Assembly (NCBI RefSeq): GCF_007745175.1
Contig: NZ_CP036271.1
Location: forward strand, 496,001-560,000
DNA length: 64,000 nucleotides
Source of the DNA: Caulifigura coniformis
GTDB lineage: Bacteria; Planctomycetota; Planctomycetia; Planctomycetales; Planctomycetaceae
Direction of reading: 5' to 3'
Position numbers and translations under genes: made by a program. The notes below the pieces were generated by a model. The model was not told the DNA's origin. It made no database searches and saw only the letters and a list, made by a program, of their open reading frames with translations. Below, piece after piece: positions 19,052-28,045 of the stretch. The first letter of the stretch is position 1; each line of letters starts with the position of its first letter.

Positions 19052-20253
19052 TCGTGAAGTCCGTTGCCTGCCGACCGGGCTGGTTGATTGATGGTGGCGA
19101 TAATGCGATCGGCCGCTTTCGGAAAGCGTTTGAAAACCGCCGCCGTGATCCGTCCCAGTCCAGGCCGATGCAGCGCCTGAAGGAATCCGCGGCAGATCCA
19201 TTGTGAACGACGTATCCGCCGGTGGTAGACGTCATTCCACTGCCGCTGAAGGTCATCGCTCCATCGGCTCGCGCCCGCCCGCGCGATCGGAGCAAGAGAT
19301 AACCCGCCTTCAATGGCCCAGGCCATCCCCTCACCGGTGAACGGTTCAACATAACCTGCGGCGTCCCCCACAAGGAAGACTCGCGAGCCACTTCGTTGGG
19401 AAGGATTGCTTTTCAGCAGCGGCGTTCCGTGCCACGCCAGCTCCGCCAGTTCGGGAAAACCCGCCAGTCCCGAGTCGCGCAGCAGCCTGACGACCGCCGC
19501 GCCGAGAGAACCCTCACGTTTCACAACGGCCGGCCGGATTGCGGCCCCCAGCGAGAACTGCCCAAGCTCCGCCTGCGCCACTCCGACATACCCGCCCGTT
19601 CCAACCGCCATGGTCACCGTTCCCGCGGGGGCCTGCTCCTTCAACAGCTTCGGCACTGCGGTCGCGTCGACGACAACCCCCGCTCCGACGAACGCATCGT
19701 TCGAGATGTGCACGTCAAACTCCGGATCATGCCGCATCGAACTCCGCGACAGCCCCTCCGCGCACACCACGATCCGTGCTCGAACCGCAAACGACGAACC
19801 AGCCCGCTCGAAGCGGACGGTCCGCCAGTCCGCCTCGGACGCGTCGTCCAGTTTCCCTGTCGCTTCATCGAGATAGCTCACTCCCGATGCGATGGCGCTC
19901 CGCACGAGCAGCGAATCAAACCGCGCCCGCGTCAGCGACCAGCCGCCGGGAAGGCGATATCGCGGAGCCCAGTACGGAAGCTGGATGCGAAACTCATGCA
20001 GCGCCACTGCCCCCGATTCCGGGACGAGTGAACCCAGCCCGCGCTGATTGAGCAACTCGACCGTGCGGTGGTTGATGCACCCTCCGCAGACCTTCGGCCG
20101 CGGGAACGTTTTTGCCTCCAGCAGCAACACGGCACATCCCGCGCGCGCCAGCTCCCGCGCCGTCATGCAGCCTGCCGGTCCCGCGCCAACGACGACGACA
20201 TCCCACAATCGTCCGGCCGCAACCTCGGCGGTCACCGTTGAGTCAACATTCAT
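19048..20253 (-). CDS. FAD-dependent oxidoreductase (geranylgeranyl reductase/aromatic hydroxylase-like), 401 aa
   Basis: Group A flavoprotein. N-terminal FAD-binding motif VVVVGAGPAGCMTARELARAG; the second nucleotide-binding motif is RVFLVGDAAGYVEPFTGEGM. CGGCINHRTVELL follows the first beta-alpha-beta unit, as in geranylgeranyl reductase-like proteins. The ATG at 20253 overlaps the methyltransferase stop by four bases, which fixes the start better than the upstream in-frame ATG at 20265. In context it should act on the type III PKS product (ring hydroxylation or reduction); which one is inference. Confidence 0.85.
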   Translation of the reverse strand: MNVDSTVTAEVAAGRLWDVVVVGAGPAGCMTARELARAGCAVLLLEAKTFPRPKVCGGCINHRTVELLNQRGLGSLVPESGAVALHEFRIQLPYWAPRYRLPGGWSLTRARFDSLLVRSAIASGVSYLDEATGKLDDASEADWRTVRFERAGSSFAVRARIVVCAEGLSRSSMRHDPEFDVHISNDAFVGAGVVVDATAVPKLLKEQAPAGTVTMAVGTGGYVGVAQAELGQFSLGAAIRPAVVKREGSLGAAVVRLLRDSGLAGFPELAELAWHGTPLLKSNPSQRSGSRVFLVGDAAGYVEPFTGEGMAWAIEGGLSLAPIARAGASRWSDDLQRQWNDVYHRRIRRSQWICRGFLQALHRPGLGRITAAVFKRFPKAADRIIATINQPARSAGNGLHE

Positions 20254-20957
20254 GTGCGGTTCCACTGCATCAGGAACCGCTCAGGCCAGTGCTTCCGAAA
20301 AGTGGCGCCGACATATCCCGCACGCTCGAAGATGTTCCGCGCTTCGGGCAGCGTGAAGGCGGCCCGCACTGATTGCGGCCCGTCGTAATGCACCATGGGG
20401 GAACGGCTGAGCAGCCGGCATCCGGCCCAGCACAAGGCGTAGCCGAGCTTCGTGCGCAGGAGATCATCGACGAACACTGCGACCCCCGCCGCCTCGCGCA
20501 TTCCCGTCAGCAGGGTTCGCGCAGCGTCGTTGTCGAAGTGATGCAGAAACAGCGAGCACATCACGACGTCGTAGCCGGCCGGAATCCCCTGACCGATGAC
20601 ATCCTGCCGGAAAAAGAACGCATCCGCCCCCGCCGTCGCTGCGGCTTCCGTGGCGATCGACACGGCCGAGTCGCTCATGTCGCAGCCGTGAAACGTCATT
20701 GAAACGCCGGCGCGGCGGGCGTGACGCGCCAGCCGCGTCACGACGTCGCCTCCGCCCGATCCAATGTCGAGAACCCGAAGCGGCTCCGGTCGATTCTTCG
20801 ACAGCGCGTGCAGGGCTTTCCAGAGCAACCCTGTCGACGTGCACAGGCGATTGACCCGCCTTAGCCCGTCGAGCGCCGCCTTGTGGGCGGCCCGATCGGA
20901 CTGCGGCTGATCCATCAACTCGGGTTCAAGCTGGCGATGCGTGAGCGCGGGGAACAA
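20250..20957 (-). CDS. Class I SAM-dependent methyltransferase, 235 aa
   Basis: Soluble methyltransferase; SAM motif I is LRVLDIGSGGGDVVTRLA, followed by FHGCDMSDSAV and the motif with YDVVMCSLFLHHF typical of UbiE/Methyltransf_11-type enzymes. The start used is TTG at 20957 because GAGG lies seven bases before it and related proteins carry the PELMDQP segment; ATG at 20915 would remove it. It is the first gene of the coupled operon with the flavoprotein and type III PKS, so it probably O- or C-methylates the polyketide. Confidence 0.85.
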   Translation of the reverse strand: MFPALTHRQLEPELMDQPQSDRAAHKAALDGLRRVNRLCTSTGLLWKALHALSKNRPEPLRVLDIGSGGGDVVTRLARHARRAGVSMTFHGCDMSDSAVSIATEAAATAGADAFFFRQDVIGQGIPAGYDVVMCSLFLHHFDNDAARTLLTGMREAAGVAVFVDDLLRTKLGYALCWAGCRLLSRSPMVHYDGPQSVRAAFTLPEARNIFERAGYVGATFRKHWPERFLMQWNRT

Positions 20958-21005
20958 ACAGGCCTCGGAACACAGGCGACAATTCGAGATGCCGAGGATG
21001 GTAAG

Positions 21006-21803
21006 TCAATCTGCGTCCGTGACCAGCGGACGTTCCGCGAGCCCCAGTTGCTGAACGAGCGGCGCGATCCGGATCTCTTTCCACTCCTCGGGGTTGAAAA
21101 CGTCGAGATGCTTCTCCTGGTCCAGCAGCTCGATCGTTCGGGCCAGGGCTTTCCGGGCTTCGTCATGGCGTCCAGCGTCCGTCAGATGCTTGGCCAGATC
21201 CGTGTTCAGCCAGACGGACTGCGGTAGATTCGCGAGTCCACGCTGGATCACGTCACAGGCGGACTCGCGGTCCCCCGCACGGGCGAAGAGATCGGCCCGC
21301 GTGGAGTAGACGGACTGGTTCCATTTGCTGAGCGTCTCGGCCTCGTCGAGCCATCGCCCGGCTGCATCGATGTCGCTGATCTCGAGGGAAAGTCTCGCCA
21401 TTTCGGTGAGCAGAATGCTCTCGGTGTTTTTGTCGACGCGGGCGGCGTCCCGGCGATGATTCTGGAGGACAGCGATCGCGTCGGAGGTTTTCCCGACCTT
21501 GTGCAATTCCTGGGCATGCAGGAGGACGCGATTCACTCCCTGCAGCTGTCGCTTGAAGAAGTAAAGAACAACGATCAGCAGAACGAACAGCACCAGGCAC
21601 AGGCCGGTGAGGATTGTCGTGAAGCGGGCGAACAGGGCCGGCTGAGCCATCAGCAGCGGAACGAGGCCCATGGCGATTCCGTAGAGGAGCGCGCGGAACT
21701 TCCAGCGGGAGAGCCCGGGTTCGTTTCGCCGCGTCCAGAGCACGCCCTCGCCGATGACGACGAGCAGGAGCGAGGAGGCGATGAGATCGGCCGGATCGTT
21801 CAA
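21006..21803 (-). CDS. Membrane-anchored TPR-like protein, 265 aa
   Basis: Three N-terminal hydrophobic segments (IASSLLLVVIGEGVLW, FRALLYGIAMGLVPLLM, LTGLCLVLFVLLIVVLYFF) are followed by a helical repeat domain (LLHAQELHKVGKTSDAIAVL; LADLFARAGDRESACDVI-like units) resembling tetratricopeptide repeats. It probably forms a cytoplasmic protein-binding scaffold. No named family recognised. It overlaps the upstream membrane-protein gene by four bases, so the two are translationally coupled. Confidence 0.65.
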   Translation of the reverse strand: MNDPADLIASSLLLVVIGEGVLWTRRNEPGLSRWKFRALLYGIAMGLVPLLMAQPALFARFTTILTGLCLVLFVLLIVVLYFFKRQLQGVNRVLLHAQELHKVGKTSDAIAVLQNHRRDAARVDKNTESILLTEMARLSLEISDIDAAGRWLDEAETLSKWNQSVYSTRADLFARAGDRESACDVIQRGLANLPQSVWLNTDLAKHLTDAGRHDEARKALARTIELLDQEKHLDVFNPEEWKEIRIAPLVQQLGLAERPLVTDAD

Positions 21804-22240
21804 GGATTGGCCTCATTGAATGTGGTCGGACGTGCAGGGCCGTTCCCCGTTCGGTACCACAGCTGATTCCAGACGGTCACGCTCGCCAGCGCGCGCACCT
21901 GCAGCCATGTCACTTTCGTGGCGATGACGAGGTCCAGTCCGAGTGCCCAGGGATGACGCTGCTGATCCCAAAGGTTCGTGACACGGGGGACGGCAAGCGC
22001 GCCGTAGAACCCGAGTCCGATCATTCCAGACAGGATCGCCAGCATCCAGATTCCGGCTTCCTCGCGGTAGCTCGCGACCGGGCCAGGCACGGCGCCCAGA
22101 GTCACGCACGCCGATGCTGTGAGGAGGCCATCGCTGTGGAAATTGATCGCCAAAGCTCCGATCGAAGAACCGGCGAGGATCCAGCAGTGATGCCGGGAGA
22201 TGTGGCGATCAAGTTGTTCGGGCGAGTACAGGATGCGCAT
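21800..22240 (-). CDS. Small membrane protein of unknown function, 146 aa
   Basis: Unrecognised protein with about three hydrophobic stretches (CWILAGSSIGALAIN, GLLTASACVTLGAVPG, IWMLAILSGMIGLGFYGALAV) and a soluble tail. Its stop overlaps the start of the TPR-like membrane gene (ATGA), and it lies 24 bases from the end of miaB on the same strand. This suggests one transcript from miaB through both membrane genes. Confidence 0.55.
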   Translation of the reverse strand: MRILYSPEQLDRHISRHHCWILAGSSIGALAINFHSDGLLTASACVTLGAVPGPVASYREEAGIWMLAILSGMIGLGFYGALAVPRVTNLWDQQRHPWALGLDLVIATKVTWLQVRALASVTVWNQLWYRTGNGPARPTTFNEANP

Positions 22241-22264
22241 GAGCCTGCCCTCTCCTGCATCAGA

Positions 22265-23923
22265 TCACATCAGGATCGGCAACAGCCCGCTCGACCCGTG
22301 CTGCACCTCCCGCGTCACGATTCGTCCGATCAGCGTCGTCGGCGTGCAATCGTCGATGGCGACGGTCGTCAGCGTCCCTGACAGCCGCGGGTTCCCCTCG
22401 AACACCACGATCCGGTCGCACATCGTCCGCCCCGTCAGCTGGAGGGCGCCGGACTGGGTGGCCGGGGTTGGAGCGAGCGAAGCGAGTGAAACCCCGGGCG
22501 CTGCCACGGCCTTCGAGGTTTCCTCCGAGTGGATCACCGACAGCGGAACGAAGCCGTCGTTGTGGTGGATCTCGCGGCTGCCGCTCCCGGCGTGCGTGTG
22601 CTCTTCGTGGTGAGAGTGGCCCTCGGCCTTTCCTTCACCGACGGCCGCCCCGCCATGCCAACCGGGAATCGCGTCGATCTCCCGTCCCTTGGCGGCCCAC
22701 TTGCTCGGGCCTTCCACGAGCACTTCGACCTGCCGGCCGATCATCTCCGCGTTGTCTTCCTCGCTGATCGCGTTCTGCAGCGTCAGCAGTTCCTGGTTCC
22801 GACGCCGCTTCACGTCCTCAGCGACGTCATCAGGATACAGATCGAACGCCTTCGTCCCCTTGCGCGGGCTGTACTTGAAGATGAAGCTGTTCTTGAACCG
22901 GTACTCACGCACCGCGTCGAGGCTCTTGCGGAACGACTCATCGCTCTCGCCGCAGAAGCCGACGATGAAGTCGCTGGAGACGGCGACGTCCGGGACTGTC
23001 TTGTTGATGCGTTCCATCATGTCGCGGTAGTCGGCCGTCGTATAACCGCGCTTCATCCGCTTCAGCACCTCGTCGCATCCCGACTGCAGCGGGACGTGCA
23101 GGTAGCGCGACACCTTCGGCAGGTCGCGGATCGCTTCCAGCAGGTCGAGCGTCATGTCCTTCGGATAGTTCGTGACGAACTTGATCCGCTGGATCGCCGG
23201 GTTCTCGTGGATCGCTGCGATCAGGTCGCTCATCCGCCACAGCCGGCCATCCTGCGTCACCTTGTAGCTGTTGACCGTCTGCCCCAGCAGGGTGACTTCG
23301 CGCACGCCCTGGGCGGCCAGCGCCTCGACTTCACGAAGAATGTCCCGCGGAAGTCGGCTCTGCTCGGGGCCGCGCGTCATCGGCACGACGCAGTACGTGC
23401 AGAACTTGTCGCAGCCGATCATGATCCGCACATACGCCTGCCACGGCGTCGGCCGCATCTCCGGATCGCGGAGCGGGTCGTAGCTTTCGAAGCTCGCGGC
23501 CACCTCGGTGCGCGACCCTTCCTTGCGGTCGAGGCTGAGCGCCATCTGCCGCTTCCGCGTCGAACGGGCGACATCGACCAGCTTGGGGATCTCGGCCAGC
23601 TGTCCCGTGCCGACGATCATGTCGACATGCGGAGCGCGGCGGAAAATCAGGTCCTGGTCCTTCTGGGCCATGCAGCCGATCACGCCGATCACCACGTCGG
23701 GCCGACTGCGGCGCGCGAACTTGAGCCGCCCCAGCTGGCTGTAGATCTTCTCTTCCGCGTGTTCCCGCACCGAGCAGGTGTTGAACAGAACGGTGTCGGC
23801 CTCTTTCGGGTCGGTCGTCAGGGAATAGCCCTGCTGCCGCAGCGCCGCGACCACGAGCTCGCTGTCGAGCACGTTCATCTGGCAGCCGACGGTTTCGATG
23901 TACAGGAGGCCGTTGTGCGACAT
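22265..23923 (-). CDS. miaB: tRNA-2-methylthio-N6-dimethylallyladenosine synthase MiaB with a ~85-residue insertion, 552 aa
   Basis: Radical-SAM methylthiotransferase that adds a methylthio group to i6A37 of tRNAs. N-terminal UPF0004 domain (YIETVGCQMNVLDSE, NTCSVREHAEEK, GVIGCMAQ) carries the auxiliary cluster cysteines. The radical SAM core has IGCDKFCTYCVVPMTRG. The TRAM domain is split: after EVLVEGPSK (about residue 408) come ~85 residues, His-rich (EGHSHHEEHTHAGSGSREIHH) and partly repeat-derived (PGVSLASLAPTP), before LTGRTMCDRIVVFEG resumes. Normal MiaB has only a few residues there. The frame is intact, so the enzyme is probably active. Confidence 0.93.
   Translation of the reverse strand: MSHNGLLYIETVGCQMNVLDSELVVAALRQQGYSLTTDPKEADTVLFNTCSVREHAEEKIYSQLGRLKFARRSRPDVVIGVIGCMAQKDQDLIFRRAPHVDMIVGTGQLAEIPKLVDVARSTRKRQMALSLDRKEGSRTEVAASFESYDPLRDPEMRPTPWQAYVRIMIGCDKFCTYCVVPMTRGPEQSRLPRDILREVEALAAQGVREVTLLGQTVNSYKVTQDGRLWRMSDLIAAIHENPAIQRIKFVTNYPKDMTLDLLEAIRDLPKVSRYLHVPLQSGCDEVLKRMKRGYTTADYRDMMERINKTVPDVAVSSDFIVGFCGESDESFRKSLDAVREYRFKNSFIFKYSPRKGTKAFDLYPDDVAEDVKRRRNQELLTLQNAISEEDNAEMIGRQVEVLVEGPSKWAAKGREIDAIPGWHGGAAVGEGKAEGHSHHEEHTHAGSGSREIHHNDGFVPLSVIHSEETSKAVAAPGVSLASLAPTPATQSGALQLTGRTMCDRIVVFEGNPRLSGTLTTVAIDDCTPTTLIGRIVTREVQHGSSGLLPILM
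22462..22497. repeat. Short palindromic repeat inside miaB
   Basis: Inverted arms CCGGGGTT (22462-22469) and AACCCCGG (22490-22497) enclose a 20-base core, GGAGCGAGCGAAGCGAGTGA. The unit looks like an intergenic palindrome but is translated in frame as part of the MiaB insertion. Confidence 0.65.
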
Positions 23924-24303
23924 GACTCAAAATGAAAAAGATGGCGGAAGAACGCCGAAGCATAGGCAAATCGGCCCTTCCGGAGAACGACAGGAGCAGA
24001 TTCCGACGCGCCGGTCCGGCAGGCAACGCCGACATTCGGGGTCGGAACGGTCCATTTCCGGCCAAATTCCGGTTCACGCGTGATTGCCCCTCGCCGCGAA
24101 AGAAGGGATGCCGTATGGTTCGATTCAGTTCTTCTTTTGTACGTGCTCGCTGAAGAGCTCTCGCGGCGGGATCTGAATTGTCCCTCGCACGTACTCCCTT
24201 CTCGTTTGGCTGATTTTCCGGCCGTCCGCTGGAATGGAACGAGATGACCCGGTTGCGAAGCCCACGGCTTTGCGACGTATTTGCTTTGCGACGACGGAAT
24301 CTT
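23924..24303. other. Intergenic region between miaB and the DUF1488-like cluster
   Basis: About 380 bases with no convincing gene; it must hold the divergent promoters. I see a long-range 8-bp inverted repeat, GTACGTGC (24139-24146) and GCACGTAC (24187-24194). It may be a structured 5' leader of the downstream cluster. No clear -35/-10 pair stands out. Confidence 0.4.
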
Positions 24304-24612
24304 ATGCGAATTGGAATGTTGCCCTTGGAGAAGCAGGTGGTTTTTCACCGCGACGAGCGCTGGATTGAAAAAGACCAGGCAATGGGCGTAACCGTCGAGG
24401 TCGCGGGCCGGCGGGTCACTTGCCTCGTTTCGGAAGATGTTCTGAAAACTCACTTCGGCTCCCTCCGCATCGGGCGGTTCCAGGCGTTTCGCGAGAACCG
24501 CCAGCAGATCGAAGAAGTGATCGCCCGCAAGATCCAGCCCGGCGAAACCGCTCTCCAACTCGGCCTCACGGACTTCGAGGATTCCGCCGATTTCATCCCC
24601 TGGGAGCGCTAA
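24304..24612 (+). CDS. DUF1488-like protein, 102 aa
   Basis: Small soluble protein. The pattern VVFHRDERW...VTVEVAGRRVTCLVSEDVLKTHFG...FQAFRENRQQIEEVIARKI matches the DUF1488 layout (short beta sheet, then an FxxxRxxIExxAxxK helix). Function unknown; such proteins often sit near stress genes. The frame opens at 24244, but ATG 24304 (MRIGMLPLEKQ) gives the family-like length; neither has a clear Shine-Dalgarno site. It is followed by the ATC-start gene, a cold-shock gene and a second DUF1488-like protein. Confidence 0.6.
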   Translation: MRIGMLPLEKQVVFHRDERWIEKDQAMGVTVEVAGRRVTCLVSEDVLKTHFGSLRIGRFQAFRENRQQIEEVIARKIQPGETALQLGLTDFEDSADFIPWER

Positions 24613-24682
24613 CGCCCCACCCCCCGAATCACACTCCGCCGCGTGGAGTCGATGTCCTTTCTCTTGATGAAGGAGCAGTCCT

Positions 24683-24862
24683 ATCGCTCGCAACAAGAAC
24701 CAGAACACATTCGCCAAACGCCAGCGTGAACAGGAAAAGAAGCGGCGTGCGGATGACAAACTGAAGCGCCGCGCCGACAGGGCGACCAGGCCTCAGGAAC
24801 CATCCGCCGCACCATTGGAAACATCCGACGATCTTCGTCGGATTCAAGATCCGGCCGCCTGA
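24683..24862 (+). CDS. Small basic protein with an apparent ATC start codon, 59 aa
   Basis: The frame translates as IARNKNQNTFAKRQREQEKK, continuing with a charged helix (KRRADDKLKRRADRA) and an acidic tail ending RIQDPAA. An in-frame TGA lies only five codons upstream (24668-24670), with no ATG, GTG or TTG between it and the ATC. A perfect AAGGAG (24670-24675) sits seven bases before the ATC, exactly where a start codon is expected. Similar RNKNQNTFAKRQRE-type basic proteins are, from memory, a recurring small family that begins Met-Ala-Arg-Asn. Possibly RNA-binding, given its charge and the cold-shock gene 56 bases downstream. An ATG-to-ATC mutation that silenced it is the alternative. Confidence 0.6.
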   Translation: MARNKNQNTFAKRQREQEKKRRADDKLKRRADRATRPQEPSAAPLETSDDLRRIQDPAA

Positions 24863-24918
24863 AAGCGTCCGGGAAGAAGCGTAGACGACCCCAGTTTTTC
24901 TCAGTGAAGAGTGACACG

Positions 24919-25116
24919 ATGGCTGAAGGCACGATTAAACGTCTGACTGACAAGGGTTTTGGTTTCATTGATTGCGGACGTGGGAAGGACCTGTTCTTCC
25001 ACATGTCGGCCGTGACAGGCGCGAAGTTCGACGACCTCTACGAAGGTCAGCAGGTTTCGTTCACGGAAGGCCGCGGTCCGAAAGGTCCGAATGCTGAAAA
25101 CGTGAAGCCTGTCTAA
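24919..25116 (+). CDS. Cold-shock domain protein (CspA family), 65 aa
   Basis: Single-strand nucleic-acid-binding OB fold acting as RNA chaperone. RNP1-type KGFGFIDCGRGKDLFFHMSA and the C-terminal VSFTEGRGPKGPNAENV are typical. Start at ATG 24919 (MAEGTIKRL); an upstream in-frame codon at 24904 adds five residues. RNP2 reads DLFFHMS instead of the common DIFVHFS. Followed by a strong terminator. Confidence 0.92.
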   Translation: MAEGTIKRLTDKGFGFIDCGRGKDLFFHMSAVTGAKFDDLYEGQQVSFTEGRGPKGPNAENVKPV

Positions 25117-25142
25117 GGGCGACAACGCTGTTTTTGTGAATC

Positions 25143-25173
25143 GCGCAGGCCCGTCTCGGGCCTGCGCCGTTTT
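25143..25173 (+). terminator. Rho-independent terminator of the cold-shock gene
   Basis: Perfect 10-bp stem GCGCAGGCCC / GGGCCTGCGC with loop GTCTC, then CGTTTT. It starts 27 bases after the stop codon. Confidence 0.88.
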
Positions 25174-25288
25174 GAGACCCGGCTCGCCCGTGCTGGCTTC
25201 CTCCTTCGGATGGCTCACATCCGGAGCAGCCCACGCAGAGTCTGAGTGCAGAGTTTCCTCTTCTCCTGGCCAATCTTCAGGTTCACAG

Positions 25289-25717
25289 TTGGCTTCTCCA
25301 CGCCCTCAACGAGTCTCTTTCTTCCCCTACTCCGAGTGGGACGCCGACCGCGAAGCTGTCGCCTTCATCGCCCTCGTCGATGGCCAGCGCGCCCGCTGCA
25401 TCATCACCCCCGCCGCCCTGTCGGCCCTGGCCTCCAGCCCCGCCTCCACGTCGCTCGAAACCTACTCCGATCACCGCGACGCGGTCGAAAAACTCGCGAC
25501 CGCCCTCATCCTCGAAGGCCGCCTCGATGGCCGCGAACTGATGATCCACGCCGCCGATGCCACCCGCTGGCTCGCCCTCCAGGCCGAGCAGGCTCCGCTG
25601 AGCGCAGCAGAAGCTCAGGTCGAACCGCCGGCCCAGCTGCCACCCGAATCTCTGATCGAGCCGGATTCCCTGACGGAGACGGCCACGGCCGATTCGTCCC
25701 CCACGCCCGGCTCCTAG
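25289..25717 (+). CDS. Second DUF1488-like protein with acidic tail, 142 aa
   Basis: The stretch RVSFFPYSEWDADREAVAFI...VDGQRARCIITPAALSAL...DAVEKLATALILEGRL follows the same layout as the DUF1488-like protein at 24304. The C-terminal ~45 residues are a Pro/Glu/Ala-rich tail. No ATG is available; the frame opens at a GTG (25136) that precedes the terminator of the cold-shock gene, so I prefer TTG 25289 (MASPRPQRV), nine bases after CAGG. The start is uncertain. Function unknown. Confidence 0.55.
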   Translation: MASPRPQRVSFFPYSEWDADREAVAFIALVDGQRARCIITPAALSALASSPASTSLETYSDHRDAVEKLATALILEGRLDGRELMIHAADATRWLALQAEQAPLSAAEAQVEPPAQLPPESLIEPDSLTETATADSSPTPGS

Positions 25718-25895
25718 CCCCGGCATTTCGCGTCAGCTCCGGGCCCGGCCGCTCGCAAGCTCCCACTCGGGGACTCAAGGCGTCGGGGCTGCGTAGGGTG
25801 AGCCGTATCCTGGCGTGGAGCAGCGACATTGCCCTCGCCACACATGTCAGCCATCTTTTCTGTCACGATTCCGTCCTTCACTGCACGGGTGACCG

Positions 25896-26771
25896 ATGAC
25901 CGACCTTCCCCGCCTCGATCGGCGCGAGTTCCTGGCCACCTCCGCAGTTGCGGCCGGCCTGTCCCTCACCGGCTCATCGAATGCAGCCGAGAATGGCGGG
26001 GCCGCCGCGCCCACCCTCCAGATTCATCCGCGGTATCACCGCTGGCATGTCGACGCCGGCAAGGAGTGGCTGGAAACCAACACCGGGCAGGCCCATCTCG
26101 ACTGGACCATTCCGGTCAGCCAGGCGGCGCTCGTGCTGGTGGACGTCTGGAGCGACCACTATCTCCAGGACACCGCGGCCCGCGCGGACGAGATCATCAA
26201 GGAGCGGTTCGTTCCGCTGCTGGCCGGCTGTCGGAAGGCCGGACTGCCGATTATCCATGCCCCGTCGCCTCCGCAGGCGATTGGACACGCCAACCACGCG
26301 AAGCTCGCCGAGCCTGGCAGCGTGCCCGGCCCGCGCGACAGCTGGCCCCCCGCTCCCTTCCGCAGCAAGGCTGGACCGTATCAAAGCTATCGCCGACCCG
26401 CGGAGCCGCGCGAACCGGAGATCCGCCAGGTCCGCGACGGGCTGACGATTCACCCACTCGTCGAGCCGGTCGGGAGTGAACCGGTCGTGGCCACCGGGGA
26501 CGAGCTCCACGCCGTCTGCCGGGAGAAGGGGATCCTCTTCCTGCTCTATGCCGGGTTCAATACGAACGCCTGCATCCTCGTCCGTGACTACGGCACCCTG
26601 GCGATGAGCCAGCGCGGATACGAAGTGATCCTCCTCCGCGACTGCACGACCGGAATGGAAAGTCCCGACTCCCGGCCCACCATGGCCCAGACGAACGGGG
26701 CCATCCTGTTCCTCGAGATGTTCGGCCAGTATTCGACGACGTCCGACGACGTACTGGCCGGGTTGTCGTAG
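25896..26771 (+). CDS. Exported isochorismatase-like (cysteine) hydrolase, 291 aa
   Basis: Cysteine hydrolase of the isochorismatase/nicotinamidase superfamily. A twin-arginine signal (DRREFLATSAVAAGLSLTG) predicts folded export. The catalytic Asp lies in VLVDVWSDHYL (about residue 83) and the nucleophile in GFNTNACILVRDYGTLAM (Cys about 226), with the usual cis-peptide region before it. The substrate is unknown; Tat export makes a role in NAD metabolism unlikely. Monocistronic as far as visible. Confidence 0.85.
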   Translation: MTDLPRLDRREFLATSAVAAGLSLTGSSNAAENGGAAAPTLQIHPRYHRWHVDAGKEWLETNTGQAHLDWTIPVSQAALVLVDVWSDHYLQDTAARADEIIKERFVPLLAGCRKAGLPIIHAPSPPQAIGHANHAKLAEPGSVPGPRDSWPPAPFRSKAGPYQSYRRPAEPREPEIRQVRDGLTIHPLVEPVGSEPVVATGDELHAVCREKGILFLLYAGFNTNACILVRDYGTLAMSQRGYEVILLRDCTTGMESPDSRPTMAQTNGAILFLEMFGQYSTTSDDVLAGLS

Positions 26772-26988
26772 GCCTTCGGGCCGCAATCGCCGGGCCCGAG
26801 TTGCCGTTTGACGACCGTTGGAAATCTGGCCATTTCTTCTGACTCAGAAACGACTTAGCTCGTTTCGCTCACGGCGTTGGGTGACGCCCGACTCAGTGGT
26901 TCCTGGCGTCATCTCGACGTGACGAGTCGAGGATTCTCCAGAGAATCTGGAGCCCGGTTGCTTGCAATGCGTGTCCGTCCGGGTACCG

Positions 26989-27030
26989 TGTCAATCTCTG
27001 TTGACACTGAGTCTCAGTCGCACGTTACTC
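26989..27030 (+). promoter_or_regulatory. Candidate promoter with two palindromes upstream of DUF1559 copy 2
   Basis: TTGACA (27001-27006) is a perfect -35 box; TTACTC (27025-27030), 18 bases on, is a weak -10. The -35 is one arm of an inverted repeat TGTCAA (26989-26994)/TTGACA, and the spacer holds the 13-base palindrome ACTGAGTCTCAGT (27006-27018). This suggests a controlled promoter. I see no gene in the surrounding 359-base gap. Confidence 0.35.
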
Positions 27031-27130
27031 GTCGGCCAGTTCGCTCCCTGCCGATCTCCACGAGGACGACCCTTCCCCAAGCCAGACCTCGTCGAGAGGT
27101 GGCTGACTCCCTTTCCAAGGAGCTCTGTTG

Positions 27131-28044
<914 letters not shown>

Positions 28045-28045
<1 letters not shown>

